The notes beneath the pieces are model-generated. The model was not told where the DNA came from and did not search any database. It saw only the letters and a list, made by a program, of their open reading frames with translations. A program made the position numbers and the translations under genes. A stretch of DNA of 64,000 nt from Pterobdella sp. o SKG-2022 (Eukaryota > Annelida > Clitellata > Hirudinida > Piscicolidae), in NCBI GenBank assembly GCA_964035795.1, contig OZ038321.1, positions 2,413,921 through 2,477,920 on the forward strand. Reading direction: 5' to 3'. Positions 53,266 to 64,000 of this stretch are shown here, one piece after another. Each line of letters opens with the position of its first letter. Within the stretch, counting starts at the first letter, position 1.

Positions 53266-54374
53266 GGTAGAAAATTTTTAGTCATTTTCGATTTGAAATT
53301 CTCCCATGCTTCAATGGTCAGCATCGGCTTATGAATGATGGGCGAGGTGATCAAAACTTACATTTAAATGTATAGGAACATATGCTTCCCTAAAACGAGG
53401 TATAACTTTTGATTTGAAACCTAACAACATACAAAATCAAGTAAGATATATTGTTTTTGGCACGTGCATCAATGCCTAAGAATCAGTCATTCTCTGTCCA
53501 TGACTCTCGGGTAGGTTTTTTAAAAAATCGGATTTTATCTGGATTTAAGCTTGAAAAAAACTCTTAATCTTTTTTTAAAGACAATACTCGTCAATGGTTT
53601 GTTAATTTTTCAAAAATAGTTCCATAAATTAAAGCGATTTCCTCGATACGTTTTCATTCCACTAATAAATTATGACAAGACTAAATTTTTCGAAAATTTT
53701 AGTTGAACAAAAAAATATCAAAAAATTTTTTTATTTCAGGAAATTATTATTCAACCTTTTATTTAGAACAAAAAAGTTTCTATTAAATATGCCACGATTT
53801 AAACGGCTGGAATGCTGCGGAGGTAAAGGTGATATGGCAAAAAGTTGGTTGGTAGCTTCGGATGTATGAATAGAAACATCTTCGACAATGGATTGGTGAG
53901 GTGCCTTCAGTAATAGAGTATGATTGATCATGGGGCGTCTGTTGCCAATTGAGAAGTCTACAAAGATTGATGGTTGACTAATAAAATAATTGTGATGAAA
54001 ATTAAGAAAAATAAAAAAAAAACTGAAAAATTAAGAAATGATTATCATGTGCTTGAAAGAAATAATAAGAACGAACAAAATTAGATTGGAATTAAACTAT
54101 AAAAAATTTGTTTTTTTTTCTGTTTAGTTTTGTTTTAACTAACTTGAAAATCTCTTGTTTTGTTTTTTAGTTTTTAAAGTTTTATCGTTAATGTATTTTA
54201 TGATTTTTGGTTCATTGAATTTCCGGCTTCAAAAATTTTCTCCAAGTGCAGCTTTATTTGTCTCTCAAAAGGTTTTTTGATAGAATAAAAACTTCAAAAA
54301 CATTCATACAACACAGTATTGATCAAACATAAACCACTAACAAAATCTCACACTCATTCCCCCCCAACCAACAT

Positions 54375-55133
54375 ATGAACCAGCTTATCAAGAAAACTCC
54401 ACCAATAATTAAATATTTGACTAAAATTACTTCCACCATAGGTGAGACTCCAAGCGAGCTCTGCAGAAGATTGGTTTCATCCATTAACCTTTCTAAGCAG
54501 ACCTTTAAGTCTTATCCCAAGCATGTTCGTGAGTCTACTGATGCCGTTGTCTGGGAAGCTGACTCTGCTGATTTGCTCAAAGATGCCAAACTTTTTCTTT
54601 CCTCTCTTCCCAACATCCGCCTTCATGACCCAATTCTTTTAAACCCAACAATTACTGTTCTGGGTCTACCGACATGGGTTTCGGATAAAGAACTGGAAAC
54701 CTCTCTCAATCTTCTCTTTCCATCTGCTCATCCCAGTGCTCTTCGTGCCTTCAGACAGAGGCCTAACGCACGAAACCCTTCTACCCGTGATTGGCTTATC
54801 CAAGTTCCAAGCACTGTTTTTCCCACTCTGATCAAGTCCAAGAATATTCACCTCCCTTTTGGTAGATTTCCTTTCCACTCCCGTGTTCACCCTACTAGAT
54901 GTCTGAATTGTCAGACTTACGGCCATAATATAGCTAAATGCCACAACCCTAGAGTATGTGAGCACTGTGGCAAAGACCATCCGTCTGACAACTGCTCTAG
55001 ATCTTCTCTTCCCTTCTGTGTTCCTTGTTTTAGATCAAATCGTCCTTGCCATGACCATGTCACCACATCCTCTTCTTGTCCGGTGTACAAGCAACAAGTG
55101 CGACTTAAGATGGGGCGTACGGCCTGGCAATGA
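54375..55133 (+). CDS. LINE copy 2 ORF1, 5'-truncated
   Basis: 252 codons from an internal ATG. Very close to copy 1 ORF1 from its RRM-like part onward. The zinc knuckles [14 protein letters not shown] and [13 protein letters not shown] and a third Cys/His cluster are intact. The N-terminal AT-hook-like and Ser/Thr parts are missing. It ends 15 nt before ORF2, suggesting reinitiation or coupled translation. Confidence 0.85.
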   Translation: MNQLIKKTPPIIKYLTKITSTIGETPSELCRRLVSSINLSKQTFKSYPKHVRESTDAVVWEADSADLLKDAKLFLSSLPNIRLHDPILLNPTITVLGLPTWVSDKELETSLNLLFPSAHPSALRAFRQRPNARNPSTRDWLIQVPSTVFPTLIKSKNIHLPFGRFPFHSRVHPTRCLNCQTYGHNIAKCHNPRVCEHCGKDHPSDNCSRSSLPFCVPCFRSNRPCHDHVTTSSSCPVYKQQVRLKMGRTAWQ

Positions 55134-55148
55134 AGGCCTGCCTTACTC

Positions 55149-58025
55149 ATGCACCCTCAAAATCCATCTCCTTTTGTGAAGTTTGGCCTTCTCAATCCCC
55201 GTTCCACTCGCAACAAATCCACTCTTATCCTGGACGCGATCTCCACTCACTGTTTCGATATCCTTGCATTGACTGAAACGTGGATCCCGGAAGATGCTGA
55301 CAATGTCACAAAATACGACATTGTTCCCCCAGGTTACCATGTTCTACATTCTCATCGTTCTAGTGGAAAACGCGGTGGTGGTATTTCTTTGATTTCCTCC
55401 AACTCCGTTAAACTGACACTTGTAAAATCTGAAATACACTCTTCCTTTGAAGTATTAACTGCCCAAGCCTCTTTCCTAACACGTTCCTTAACCATTTCTG
55501 TTATTTACCGCCCTCCTAACTCAAGTAATTTTATTCGTGAACTCACAGCTCATCTTTATTTTCTTTCTTCGACATTCAATCATTTCATAATGGCTGGAGA
55601 TTTTAATACCCCTAATTGTCATCATCTTGATAATCCCCTTAATATTCTTTTGCGAGAGCACGGTTTGATGCAGCATATTAACTTTCCAACTCACAGACTT
55701 GGCAATACTCTCGATCTTGTTATCACACCTGCTTCTCTCTCTCATCTTATTTCTGACCCTGTCAGCGAAATTTTTGAATCTGATCATTTCCTTATTTCGT
55801 GCCGTCTTAACCTCGCACGGCCCCACCTTTCACCTCATCGTGTCACTTCTCGGTCTTTCATGAATCTCAACTTGGCCGGCTTTGGAAAGGATGTCAATTT
55901 TATAAGCGATTTACTTATTAATTCTCCAATCTCTAAGGTTGATGACTTTGTTAGTTCCATGGACAAATTGTTTCTTTCGCTGATGAATTCTCATGCTCCT
56001 TTACGCAGTCATACTTTTCGCCCCAGCTTCCATTCACACTTTCATCTGTCTGAAAATGCTCTCTCTGCCAAACGCCGAAGAAGGAAAATCGAGAGACAGA
56101 TATCCAGTCTCCGAAAGCTTTGTGTGCAAGTCCCTGATGATCTTTTACAGGAATTCCGTATTTCACGTAAACTCGCCCGCGCCGCCATTAACAAGTCACG
56201 TGCTGATTATCTTAATCTATCGCTATCTTCAGCGACACCTAACTCCAAAGCCTTTTGGAAAACGGCGAACTCCATACTTCACAGGTCTCCTCCACTTCCT
56301 CCGCGGACTCCTGCGGAATATGATCTTTTTGTTGAAAACTTTAGCACTTTTTTCAAGACTAAGATTGAGTTGATTCATAGCTCGCTACCGATCACTAATC
56401 TTCCCCGTCAGCCCTCCTTAACTGACAGTGATCAATCAAATCTCTCATTTTTCTCACCTCCTAGTGTTGATGAAATCATCAAATTGATCAATTCTCTCCC
56501 AAATAAATCCTCACCTTTAGATATAATCCCTGTTTTCCTGCTTAAGCAGTTTTCCGGCATCTTTGCCTCCATTATATGCAAACTTTCGGCTCTTTCCTTT
56601 TCACAGGGTATTTTTCCAACTTCATTCAAAACGGCGCAGGTAACCCCTTTACTGAAAAAATATAATCTAGACCCCATGCAACCATCCAATTATCGTCCTA
56701 TTTCAAACCTCAGCACCATCTCAAAGATCTTAGAAAGGGTTGTTCTCAAGAGATTATCCTCTCATGTTTCTGTACTGCGTAACTTCAACCTTTTCCAGTC
56801 GGCGTATCGCTCACATCACTCAACGGAAACTGCGCTTTTGTACATCACTGACAGCCTCCGCAATATCTGTGCTACCGGGTCTGCGGCCGTCTTAGTGTCT
56901 TTAGATATTTCAGCAGCTTTTGACACCATTAATCATCCAAATATGCTGCATATCCTTGAAGACTACTTTCACATTTCTGGCATTGCTTTATCCTGGTTTC
57001 AGTCCTATCTTTCCGAACGCAAGCAATTTGTTAAGATAAGCTGCTCTTCCTCTACCCCTGTCTCCCTTCGTTTTGGTGTTCCTCAAGGTTCTGTTCTTGG
57101 GCCCATACTCTTTTCTCTTTATACTTCTCCTATTAGCGAGATCATACAGAAGCACGACGTTCTATATCATCAGTTTGCTGATGATATTACCCTCTTTACA
57201 GGCGCTTCTTACCTTGATCCTCATCCCAGCCTCACTAAGATATCTGAATGCATCACTGAGCTCAATCTTTGGTTTTCTAACAATCACCTCATGTTGAATC
57301 CTAACAAAAGCGAAGTGATGTTTGTCGGCAGTCCCATACTCCTTTCCAAATCCAATCTTCCCACTGAAGTAATCTTTGACAGCACTACTCTTTCCGTAAC
57401 GTCCAAACTGAAGATACTAGGTGTAACTCTTGATTCTAGACTCAACTTTACACACTTTGTCTCTCAGATCATACAATCATCCAACTTTCATCTCCATGCG
57501 ATCAGACAGGCACGCAAGTTCCTACCCTTTGACACTGCCGTTGCTCTGATCATCTCTTTAGTTCTTTCAAGGATTGATTACTGTAACTCTCTTCTTTGTC
57601 GACTCCCGAACTGTCTTATTTCTAAGTTGCAATCTCTCCAAAATCGTGCTGCTAAAACCGCTCTTCAAGCCGACTACTATTCTTCATCTCACACCTGTCT
57701 CGATCGCCTCCATTGGCTGCCGGTCGTACTAAGAGCCCAGTTCAAGTTGCTATGGCTCACGGCTAACATCTTATACTTTAATCAGCCAGCTTATTTATAT
57801 GACCGTCTTTCCATCAGACAGACTTCTGAGTCTCTCAGGTCTTCCAACACTGGTTTATGCCTACATCAGCCTGTCTCTTCTAAACCTTTCTTACATCGCT
57901 CCTTCTCGCATATCGCCCCTCACTTATGGAACTCTCTTCCACTTAATGTCCGTCTTTCACCTTCTCTTAAAATTTTTCGCAAGCGTTTAAAAACGCATCT
58001 TTATAGCCAAATTTCTTTCTCATAG
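55149..58025 (+). CDS. LINE ORF2: AP-like endonuclease and reverse transcriptase
   Basis: 958 codons without a break. The endonuclease (about 1-230) shows N16, E43 in LTETW, GDFN (D151, N153) and SDH (211-213). The RT (about 440-760) shows NYRPISNLS, SAYRSHHSTETALL, D586 in SLDISAAFD, GVPQGSVLG (643-651) and FADD (676-679). The C-terminal region has LHWLPVVLRAQFK and LWNSLP. All catalytic residues I can place are present, so the protein may be functional, though the element lacks its 5' end. It nicks target DNA and copies LINE RNA at the nick. Confidence 0.95.
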   Translation: MHPQNPSPFVKFGLLNPRSTRNKSTLILDAISTHCFDILALTETWIPEDADNVTKYDIVPPGYHVLHSHRSSGKRGGGISLISSNSVKLTLVKSEIHSSFEVLTAQASFLTRSLTISVIYRPPNSSNFIRELTAHLYFLSSTFNHFIMAGDFNTPNCHHLDNPLNILLREHGLMQHINFPTHRLGNTLDLVITPASLSHLISDPVSEIFESDHFLISCRLNLARPHLSPHRVTSRSFMNLNLAGFGKDVNFISDLLINSPISKVDDFVSSMDKLFLSLMNSHAPLRSHTFRPSFHSHFHLSENALSAKRRRRKIERQISSLRKLCVQVPDDLLQEFRISRKLARAAINKSRADYLNLSLSSATPNSKAFWKTANSILHRSPPLPPRTPAEYDLFVENFSTFFKTKIELIHSSLPITNLPRQPSLTDSDQSNLSFFSPPSVDEIIKLINSLPNKSSPLDIIPVFLLKQFSGIFASIICKLSALSFSQGIFPTSFKTAQVTPLLKKYNLDPMQPSNYRPISNLSTISKILERVVLKRLSSHVSVLRNFNLFQSAYRSHHSTETALLYITDSLRNICATGSAAVLVSLDISAAFDTINHPNMLHILEDYFHISGIALSWFQSYLSERKQFVKISCSSSTPVSLRFGVPQGSVLGPILFSLYTSPISEIIQKHDVLYHQFADDITLFTGASYLDPHPSLTKISECITELNLWFSNNHLMLNPNKSEVMFVGSPILLSKSNLPTEVIFDSTTLSVTSKLKILGVTLDSRLNFTHFVSQIIQSSNFHLHAIRQARKFLPFDTAVALIISLVLSRIDYCNSLLCRLPNCLISKLQSLQNRAAKTALQADYYSSSHTCLDRLHWLPVVLRAQFKLLWLTANILYFNQPAYLYDRLSIRQTSESLRSSNTGLCLHQPVSSKPFLHRSFSHIAPHLWNSLPLNVRLSPSLKIFRKRLKTHLYSQISFS

Positions 58026-58081
58026 CCCTTCTGATTAGAACAGCGCCTCTGCAGCAAACCTAGTTTGCAAACTGCGCGCCC

Positions 58082-58118
58082 TACAAATACAAATACAAAT
58101 ACAAATACAAATAAAAAA
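58082..58118 (+). repeat. LINE 3' ACAAAT tail
   Basis: About five ACAAAT units then an A-run at the LINE 3' end, as produced by template slippage in CR1/L2-type insertion. Confidence 0.85.
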
Positions 58119-59225
58119 GCTTTCCAACATTTCAGTTTTATGATCATTAGGCTGGGAATGGAGAAGTATTTTATTTGTCGAAAAACTATTTTAAACGAAG
58201 AACTATCTCTGACATAAACTTTTTTCAAAGTTCTTTTTCCCAATGGTTTAAAAACTCAACTTCTCCAACAAAATTTAAAAACTTCAAGTGAAGTTTTCTA
58301 AAAATATAATTATTTTCAAACTTCAAATAAAAAGCTCATATAATCTAGATGAGGGAAAATTATATATGGCGATTAAAAACAGTGAAAAAACAAAAAATAT
58401 GAATTTTGACGAATCTTTTGGAGGCTCAAGAATTCAAAGATTTGTTTATGGAAAGCACAATGAATTGCTGGAAAGTTCAATATTTCATCTAAAGGAAGTT
58501 TCGTCACGAATCATTGGCTTGAATTTTTTTCTATGATGATACAGCCATTATTGTTTTGTTTATTTTTTTTGTTTTTTGTTAGTTTTAATTAAGTTAAAAG
58601 TATTCTGTCTTATTTAATTGGAGAAATTGTTTATATTTTACGTGAGAGAACTTAGAGGGAAACTGTTCATGCGTCATTTTATAGAAAATTTTGTTTTAAA
58701 TTATGAAATTCAAAAAAAATTATCTTTCAAATCTGCGCATCGCCACTTAAAATCCAATTAACGTTTAAAATTGAATTTAAATAAATAAAAGCTATTTATA
58801 ACTCCAAAGACATTACGTGTGGCTATTGAATAAAATTAAATTTAATTGCAAAACATTTTTTTTGCTAATGTTTTATGGTAAGACCATACTTACTGAAAAT
58901 TAAAGTTCAATTTTCAATAATTTTATGAATTTTTTAAATTGATGTTTTATAGGAAATAAAAAATAAAAAACTCAAATAAAAATAAATTGAAAAATCTAAA
59001 TTGCGTTCCAAATATTCCAAAAAAAAAAGATTCTCAGTAGAAATAACTTTAAACTACTATTTTATTTCAAGTCCAATTGTTCAGGCTCAAAAATATGAAC
59101 AGTTGTATTCATAGTGGCATAAAACTGATAGTCTCCAGCACATAGAATAGAAAAGCTCGTCGAACACTAAACAAGCAACCAAAGGAACAAATAAAAAAAC
59201 AAACAAATAAACAAAAAAGAAAAAA

Positions 59226-59272
59226 GTTAATTAACTAACTAACTAACTAACTAACCAACTAACTAACTAACA
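59226..59272 (+). repeat. AACT tetranucleotide repeat
   Basis: About eleven units with one AACC variant, directly 5' of the hairpin element at 59300. Confidence 0.9.
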
Positions 59273-59290
59273 GTTTTGTTAACTGAATCA

Positions 59291-59355
59291 TGACAAGGAG
59301 CTTTTCGTAAGTTGAACTCACATTATCAAATATACAAACTTACGAAAAGCTTCAT
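59291..59355. repeat. Hairpin element of the AAGCTTTTCGTAAG family
   Basis: Arms GCTTTTCGTAAGTT (59300-59313) and AACTTACGAAAAGC (59337-59350) are exact reverse complements around a short loop containing GAACTCACATTATCAAA. Confidence 0.8.
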
Positions 59356-60202
59356 GTTATTTAGCTAATAAAAGTGTTTTATTTGAATCGTTTTTTGTAT
59401 CAAGCTAATTTAGTTAGTTGTTTCATTGCTGATTAAAATAAAGATTAAATCATTTTCAACAAGTTGTTCAATACAACAAAATATAATATGCACGAGTAAT
59501 GGGATAGTTTTACTTATAGACAATTTTAACTAATTTTCTTCAATATAAAGTGTTTTCGAAGAATTTCTTATAATTTTAAAAAATTATTCGAATTTTAAGT
59601 TATGGAAAAACATAAGATGTCTCTGAAAAACAAAAAATAATGAATTTTCCGTTGATGATGAAAAAATTTTTTGAAGAAAAAAGACATTAAAGATGAAGAG
59701 GAAGACAATTTTACCAATGAGTATATTTGAATTCATTCAAAAGCTTTCTCCATCGAGTCATCTGCTTTAAATGCTTTATAAGGTCTCTTCAACAAATCCC
59801 GTATCTTCTTATATATTAGATTCATTATCTCTGATTTAACATCGAGCAACACAACCAACCATGTCTTTCAACTGCCCTTTGTGAGAAGATTTACATGGTA
59901 GTTCCAACTTTAAAAATTCATATGAAAAATTCTAGATTTACATTTTTTATTTAATTTTATTTAGTTATACGTTCATAATTCCTGATTCATTTCTTACAGT
60001 ATAACAAGTTATAACCCCCATAGCGCATCAAATGATTATGATTCACGGCTATAAAGTTTCATTAATGTTACCTCAAGCATATATACCGGTTAATTGCTGG
60101 TTACGAATAATGTGTTTTCTATTAATAATGGATACACACTTCACCCTACATTTTTTATAGCACAACTTCCACTTGAACTCTTTTTCATTAATATCTTTAA
60201 CA

Positions 60203-60280
60203 AGGTGTAGCGCTCTTTGGAAACTGTCAATAGTGCAGCCAAAACCCCAATCTATGACGATCTATCTAATGGTCGCTCAA
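60203..60280 (+). mobile_element. SINE type 2 tail fragment, diverged
   Basis: Matches the type 2 tail with many changes (AGTGCAGCCAAAACCCCAAT, CTAATGGTCGC). It directly abuts the next SINE. Confidence 0.55.
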
Positions 60281-60282
60281 TT

Positions 60283-60453
60283 AATGTAATGTAATGCGGT
60301 ATTTATAAAGCGCTTTTTCTTATAGATCAAAGCGCTTGCTAAAAATTGCGAAAACACACTTGGAACAGGTGCTAATTGTCGGCTCACGTGGGATCGAACC
60401 CGGTAACTTTAGCCAATTAGTCTAATGCTCAACCATTGAACTATAGGGGCCCA
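60283..60453 (-). mobile_element. tRNA-derived SINE, type 1, near full length
   Basis: Read on the -: CTATAGTTCAATGGTTGAG, CCGGGTTCGATCCCACG, AATTAGCACCTGTTCC and tail GCGCTTTATAAATACCGC with CATTACATTA. Inserted next to a type 2 tail fragment. Confidence 0.9.
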
Positions 60454-62070
60454 CATTGAGCATTACTTTTGCTTGTATATATAACAGATTTGTTGGGTTT
60501 TCAGTTGTTCCTCACATGGCTGCTTTCCGAAGAATTAAATTCCGTTTATAACAGTTATCTCTCACAGCTGGTTGGCCTAAAAATTTTTAAAATATTCTTT
60601 ACTAATCACTCAAATATTTGTAACAAAATAAAATAAAATCGATCAGAATCGAATGAGAATAAGTATGTTTGAAAAATATTTATTGTTAAAAAACAAGTCT
60701 AAAATTTAATTGAGATTAGTCAAAACTTTCTCAATTTGTTCATTTTCAAAAGCAAATATTTTTTTCAAAAATCTTTTTTTGTTTTTTTTTCACAACTTTT
60801 AATGAACCTAAGTGCCAGAACAGGAGCAAAGCACGAAATAATATTTTAGTTGCAACATCAGTTTCTCATCATCAATTATTAATGCTTCAAAGATTATTTT
60901 CAAAAATGGTCCATTTTATGGAGCCTATCAATCTTGAGTGTTGTGGGTGATATGATTAATTAACGGGTCAACCCAGGAATATAATAGTTAATATACAACA
61001 AAAAGGTATTTAGAAATTTATTAATATAAAGTTCAGATTCCTAATGAAGCAAACATTATGCATAATCAAATGAAAACACTTTTTGAAGCTTATTCAAGTC
61101 TACAAATCTTTTTGTAAGATGATCTTACGTTCCTGCGCCTCTACGCACCATATGTTCTCAAATGAATGATTATGACTCGAATTTTAAGCTCAAAGCTTCT
61201 TCGAAGTAGCCGTGATTAGACACAATATTAAATATACAGCAATCTGCCGTCGTTATATTCAAAAGTAAATCTTAATCTGAATAATTTGAACGTCAGTAAA
61301 GCCATAGATAAGTTTATTAGTTGAATTTATTAAGCTTTGGATTATACATTTTTCTTATAGCCCAAACGGTCGCATATTGATTCATAACATAAAATGCAAA
61401 GCAGCATAAATCCGAAAGAGGAATCATAAAGCTTATTTGTGCTGTCTGCAGATACCCGCTTTCACAACCTTCTTCATATTCATCTTGGATTCTATAATAC
61501 TTCATTAATTTTTATCGGTCGTTATTTTTAGTATATGTTATAATGAAAGTATTTGTGAGATTTTATCTAAGTTCGACTATTTTTCTTTTTCTTTATTTAT
61601 GAGGTTCTCAACGCACTTGTTAGGAAGTTGAAAATAGTTGTTTTTTAATAAGTATGGCTTCACCATGAAACTTTCCATGATAAGGTAAAATTCATCAGAA
61701 ATTATATCCATTTTTAGTGTTTTTATAAAAATATAGAAAACCTCAATAAATAGTTAAAACTTCTTAATTCTACTGGAAATGAATTATTGAAAAAGTAATT
61801 TTCCTATTTTAAATTTAAAACGAAGAGTTTTAAAATGAATTGATTTGAAAAAAAAATGAAATATCTATTAAGACATCTCTAAATCTTCAAATTAGTTGCC
61901 TTGAAATAGGTACTTTTTCATGAAATGTGAAACTCGAAATAGTGCTCTCACAAATATTTGAAGATCTTGCTTTTGGATTAAATATTTAGAAACTTTTAAA
62001 AAAAATTTAAAAAACTTATCAGCCTGGAAATAATTTTATTGTAGATTCAAACTAACATTTTGAGTTTTTA

Positions 62071-62236
62071 ACCGTATATCTCAGTTGGTAGAACGTTTGC
62101 TTAATTGTCTGAAATCACTGGGTTTGATCCAGCGTTGCGCAACAACTAGCGCCTGTTCCACAATGTGTTTTCGCTACATTAAAAATGTAGCAAGCGCTTT
62201 GATCTATAAGGAAAAGTGCTTTATAAATACCGCTTT
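62071..62236 (+). mobile_element. tRNA-derived SINE, type 1
   Basis: GTATATCTCAGTTGGTAGAA, TGGGTTTGATCCAGCG, CAATGTGTTTTCGCTACATT and GTGCTTTATAAATACCGC in order. Confidence 0.87.
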
Positions 62237-62600
62237 AAATGGAGGCAAGTATAAAAATTTACAAACTTAACTTATTACCCTTTTTGATGTTCAGTTATAT
62301 AAAAGTGTTTGATTTGGTTCGTTTTGTACTAAGTTTATTTATATCATTTTAGAAATAATAAAACCTCATTTTTATCAAATAAAATAAAAAATAATAAAAA
62401 TAAAACAATTCCGGTAGAATAAACAAAAAAGAATAAATCACAAAAAATATTTGTCAAGAAAATCAAATACAATAACTAAACACAAAAATAACAATTATCA
62501 AAAAAATTTTCAATATAATAAGTGCAATAATTTAACAAAAAATCGATTATTCTGAAACGTTTGATATAAAAATTCCGACAAATTTCTCGATACAAACGAT

Positions 62601-62798
62601 ATGAAAATTGTTTACACAAAAAGCAATAACCCTAGACGAAAGCCTTGGTGTGTGGGAAAGATTACAGAAGTGGAATCCTTGAAATGGCTTATTAGCGTAA
62701 CGAGAAAATCACTTTTTATAGAAAAATTATTGAAAAATTACAATAAAAAACGAGCAGAAAAGAAGATGAAAAAACGCAAAAGATGGATGCCCGTCTAA
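62601..62798 (+). CDS. Small basic open frame, 65 codons
   Basis: ATG start and TAA stop. Very basic, with the end rich in Lys/Arg (KKRAEKKMKKRKRWMPV). No domain recognised, and no splice or promoter evidence. It could be a chance frame or a piece of a decayed gene. Confidence 0.15.
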   Translation: MKIVYTKSNNPRRKPWCVGKITEVESLKWLISVTRKSLFIEKLLKNYNKKRAEKKMKKRKRWMPV

Positions 62799-63357
62799 TT
62801 GATCCTAAAGATTAATCAATTAGTGAAAAAATTTAGAAAATTTAGAAATTTTTTAATAATGGAAAAAACATTTGAATTCCCTTATCAATCACTTTTGGTT
62901 CATGCTAATTTTAAAACACTTTGAGTACATTTATCTCTTCACCGTATATATAGTGCTTAAGCTTTTCCACCAAAAAATGCAGTTTTGAAACAGTTTTAAA
63001 TCCATCAATTTCAGCTTTTGATGATTTTCTGAAAATTTTTATTTAAAATAGAAAAACCTTCAATGAATTATGATTAGGCTTTATTTACGTACAAATGAGT
63101 TATACAAACAAACGTGATTTTAGAGAAAGATTCTTTATTACTCAAAAAGATTTGAAATTTAAATAACCTTTATACGAAATATTTCAAAAGGATAATCATA
63201 ATTAAATATAACAAAAATTGCACACGCAGAGAGAATGACTCTATATTGACAAATCTCAAGCGAAAATGACACATTTCCAAGTAATTTCGTTGACCTAACC
63301 ACACATATGAACTTTTAGATCGACAGAACCCCATTCAATCAGCCTACAACGGTTCAA
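62799..63357. other. AT-rich non-coding
   Basis: I see nothing supportable here. Confidence 0.5.
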
Positions 63358-63528
63358 TTTAATGTGGTATTTATGAAGCGCTTTTTTTCCTAGATTAAAG
63401 GACTTGCTACATATTCAATGTAGTGAAAACACACTATGGAACAAGTGCTAATTGTTGGCCCAATCGGGATCGAACCCGGTAACTTCAGGTAAAAAGTGTA
63501 AGGCTCTACCAACTGAGCTATACGGGCT
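63358..63528 (-). mobile_element. tRNA-derived SINE, type 1
   Basis: Read on the -: CCGTATAGCTCAGTTGGTAG, CCGGGTTCGATCCCGATT, AATTAGCACTTGTTCC and tail GCGCTTCATAAATACCACAT. Confidence 0.9.
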
Positions 63529-63702
63529 GTATGATATTAGTTCGGCTATGATGCAACGGTTATGCTGTTACCGTGGCATTTAACAACGTCTCTAAGTTTA
63601 TAAACTTCACTTGATAGTCTTTATTGGCTATTCAGAATTAAACGTTACAAGATTAAATGGTATTGCCATGGTAATTCAACTTAAAGTAAAAGTTTTCGCA
63701 AA

Positions 63703-63723
63703 TCACTTGATAATGTGAGTTCA
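63703..63723 (-). repeat. Fragment of the hairpin-element family
   Basis: CACTTGATAATGTGAGTTCA is the reverse complement of the inner part of the AAGCTTTTCGTAAG family. A similar piece occurs near 48097. Confidence 0.5.
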
Positions 63724-63782
63724 ATTAATTATAACAGTCTAATACGGTTAAAATTTCAAGTTATATTTCCATCAACTGAATA

Positions 63783-63870
63783 ACACGAAGCTTTTCGTAA
63801 GTTGAACTCCCAGTATGTAGTTGATGAGTTTTTGATTCAAACTGTTCAGACTTCAACTTACGAAAAGTAT
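63783..63870. repeat. Hairpin element of the AAGCTTTTCGTAAG family
   Basis: Arms CTTTTCGTAAGTTGAA (63791-63806) and TTCAACTTACGAAAAG (63852-63867) are exact reverse complements (16 bp) with a 45-nt spacer. Confidence 0.8.
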
Positions 63871-64000
63871 TGAGGAAAAATTCGTTAGCCGTTTTTGATT
63901 TAAGTTATTTTTGTACTAGGTTAATATAAAACCTTTTATTTCAATGCTATTTATCATTTCAAGCAATTTAATAATAATTTCAAAAAAATAATATTTTCTT

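Larger units (their letters stand above)
50848..54330. other. Intergenic region with simple repeats
   Basis: Contains an 11-bp repeat (TAGTATCTTAT, four copies, 51652-51695) and a CAT-rich repeat near 53148-53265. An 80-codon frame at 52203-52445 has no known domain. Confidence 0.55.
54331..58118 (+). mobile_element. CR1/L2-like LINE copy 2, 5'-truncated, ORF2 intact
   Basis: Begins inside ORF1 at the sequence matching copy 1 near 21622. It carries the rest of ORF1, a 15-nt gap, a complete ORF2 and a 3' end GCGCCCTACAAATAC with ACAAAT repeats. The 5' truncation is typical of target-primed insertion. The C-terminal LHWLPV ... LWNSLP ... F-LKTHLY block is typical of the CR1/L2 group. Confidence 0.93.
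58119..62070. other. Intergenic region with SINEs and hairpin repeats
   Basis: No gene recognised. An AACT simple repeat lies at 59226-59272. The frames at 58288-58536 and 61317-61505 match nothing known. Confidence 0.55.

Noticed and set aside
53110..53334. His-rich open frame
   Set aside because: Follows an imperfect CAT triplet repeat with no start context, splice site or conserved flank.

Overview
The window is nuclear DNA of an invertebrate-type animal. It is AT-rich, has spliced genes with GT/AG introns, and carries abundant tRNA-derived SINEs, a CR1/L2-like LINE, a decayed piggyBac transposon and many microsatellites. I cannot name the species. No rRNA, CRISPR array or prokaryotic feature is visible.

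Region 1 (1-10 kb): the 3' half of a CELF/Bruno-family RNA-binding protein gene on the + strand. Eight exons run from the end of RRM2 through the linker to RRM3, and all splice phases agree (1,101 nt including the stop). Its last intron, which splits the RNP1 motif of RRM3, holds a nearly pure TATC tetranucleotide array of about 1.14 kb.

Region 2 (10-25.8 kb): a complete-looking FANCM (Fanconi anaemia M / Hef-type DNA translocase) gene on the - strand, convergent with CELF. I join 18 exons into a continuous frame of 6,732 nt (about 2,243 residues). All helicase motifs are present. One 3.7-kb exon encodes a very Asn/Asp-rich central region. The gene ends without an ERCC4-like domain, about 70 nt before a poly(A) signal. 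Its introns carry SINEs, a LINE copy in antisense orientation, an older LINE fragment, minisatellites and near-perfect palindromes.

Region 3 (25.8-45 kb): gene-poor. It contains tRNA-derived SINEs of two tail types, a decayed piggyBac transposase (- strand, about 35.8-37.05 kb), short inverted-repeat elements and minisatellites.

Region 4 (45-46.5 kb): one intronless class A peptide GPCR (386 aa, FMRFamide-receptor-like). It lacks the usual extracellular disulfide cysteines and is preceded by an 11-copy 13-bp repeat.

Region 5 (46.5-64 kb): a decayed, unidentified protein-coding stretch at 48.9-50.85 kb; a LINE copy at 54.3-58.1 kb with an intact 958-aa endonuclease/reverse transcriptase; more SINEs; and members of a hairpin-forming inverted-repeat family.

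The host genes are unrelated in function: RNA processing (CELF), DNA crosslink and fork repair (FANCM), and neuropeptide signalling (GPCR). The mobile elements do seem connected. The SINE 3' end resembles the LINE 3' end, which suggests LINE-driven SINE movement.
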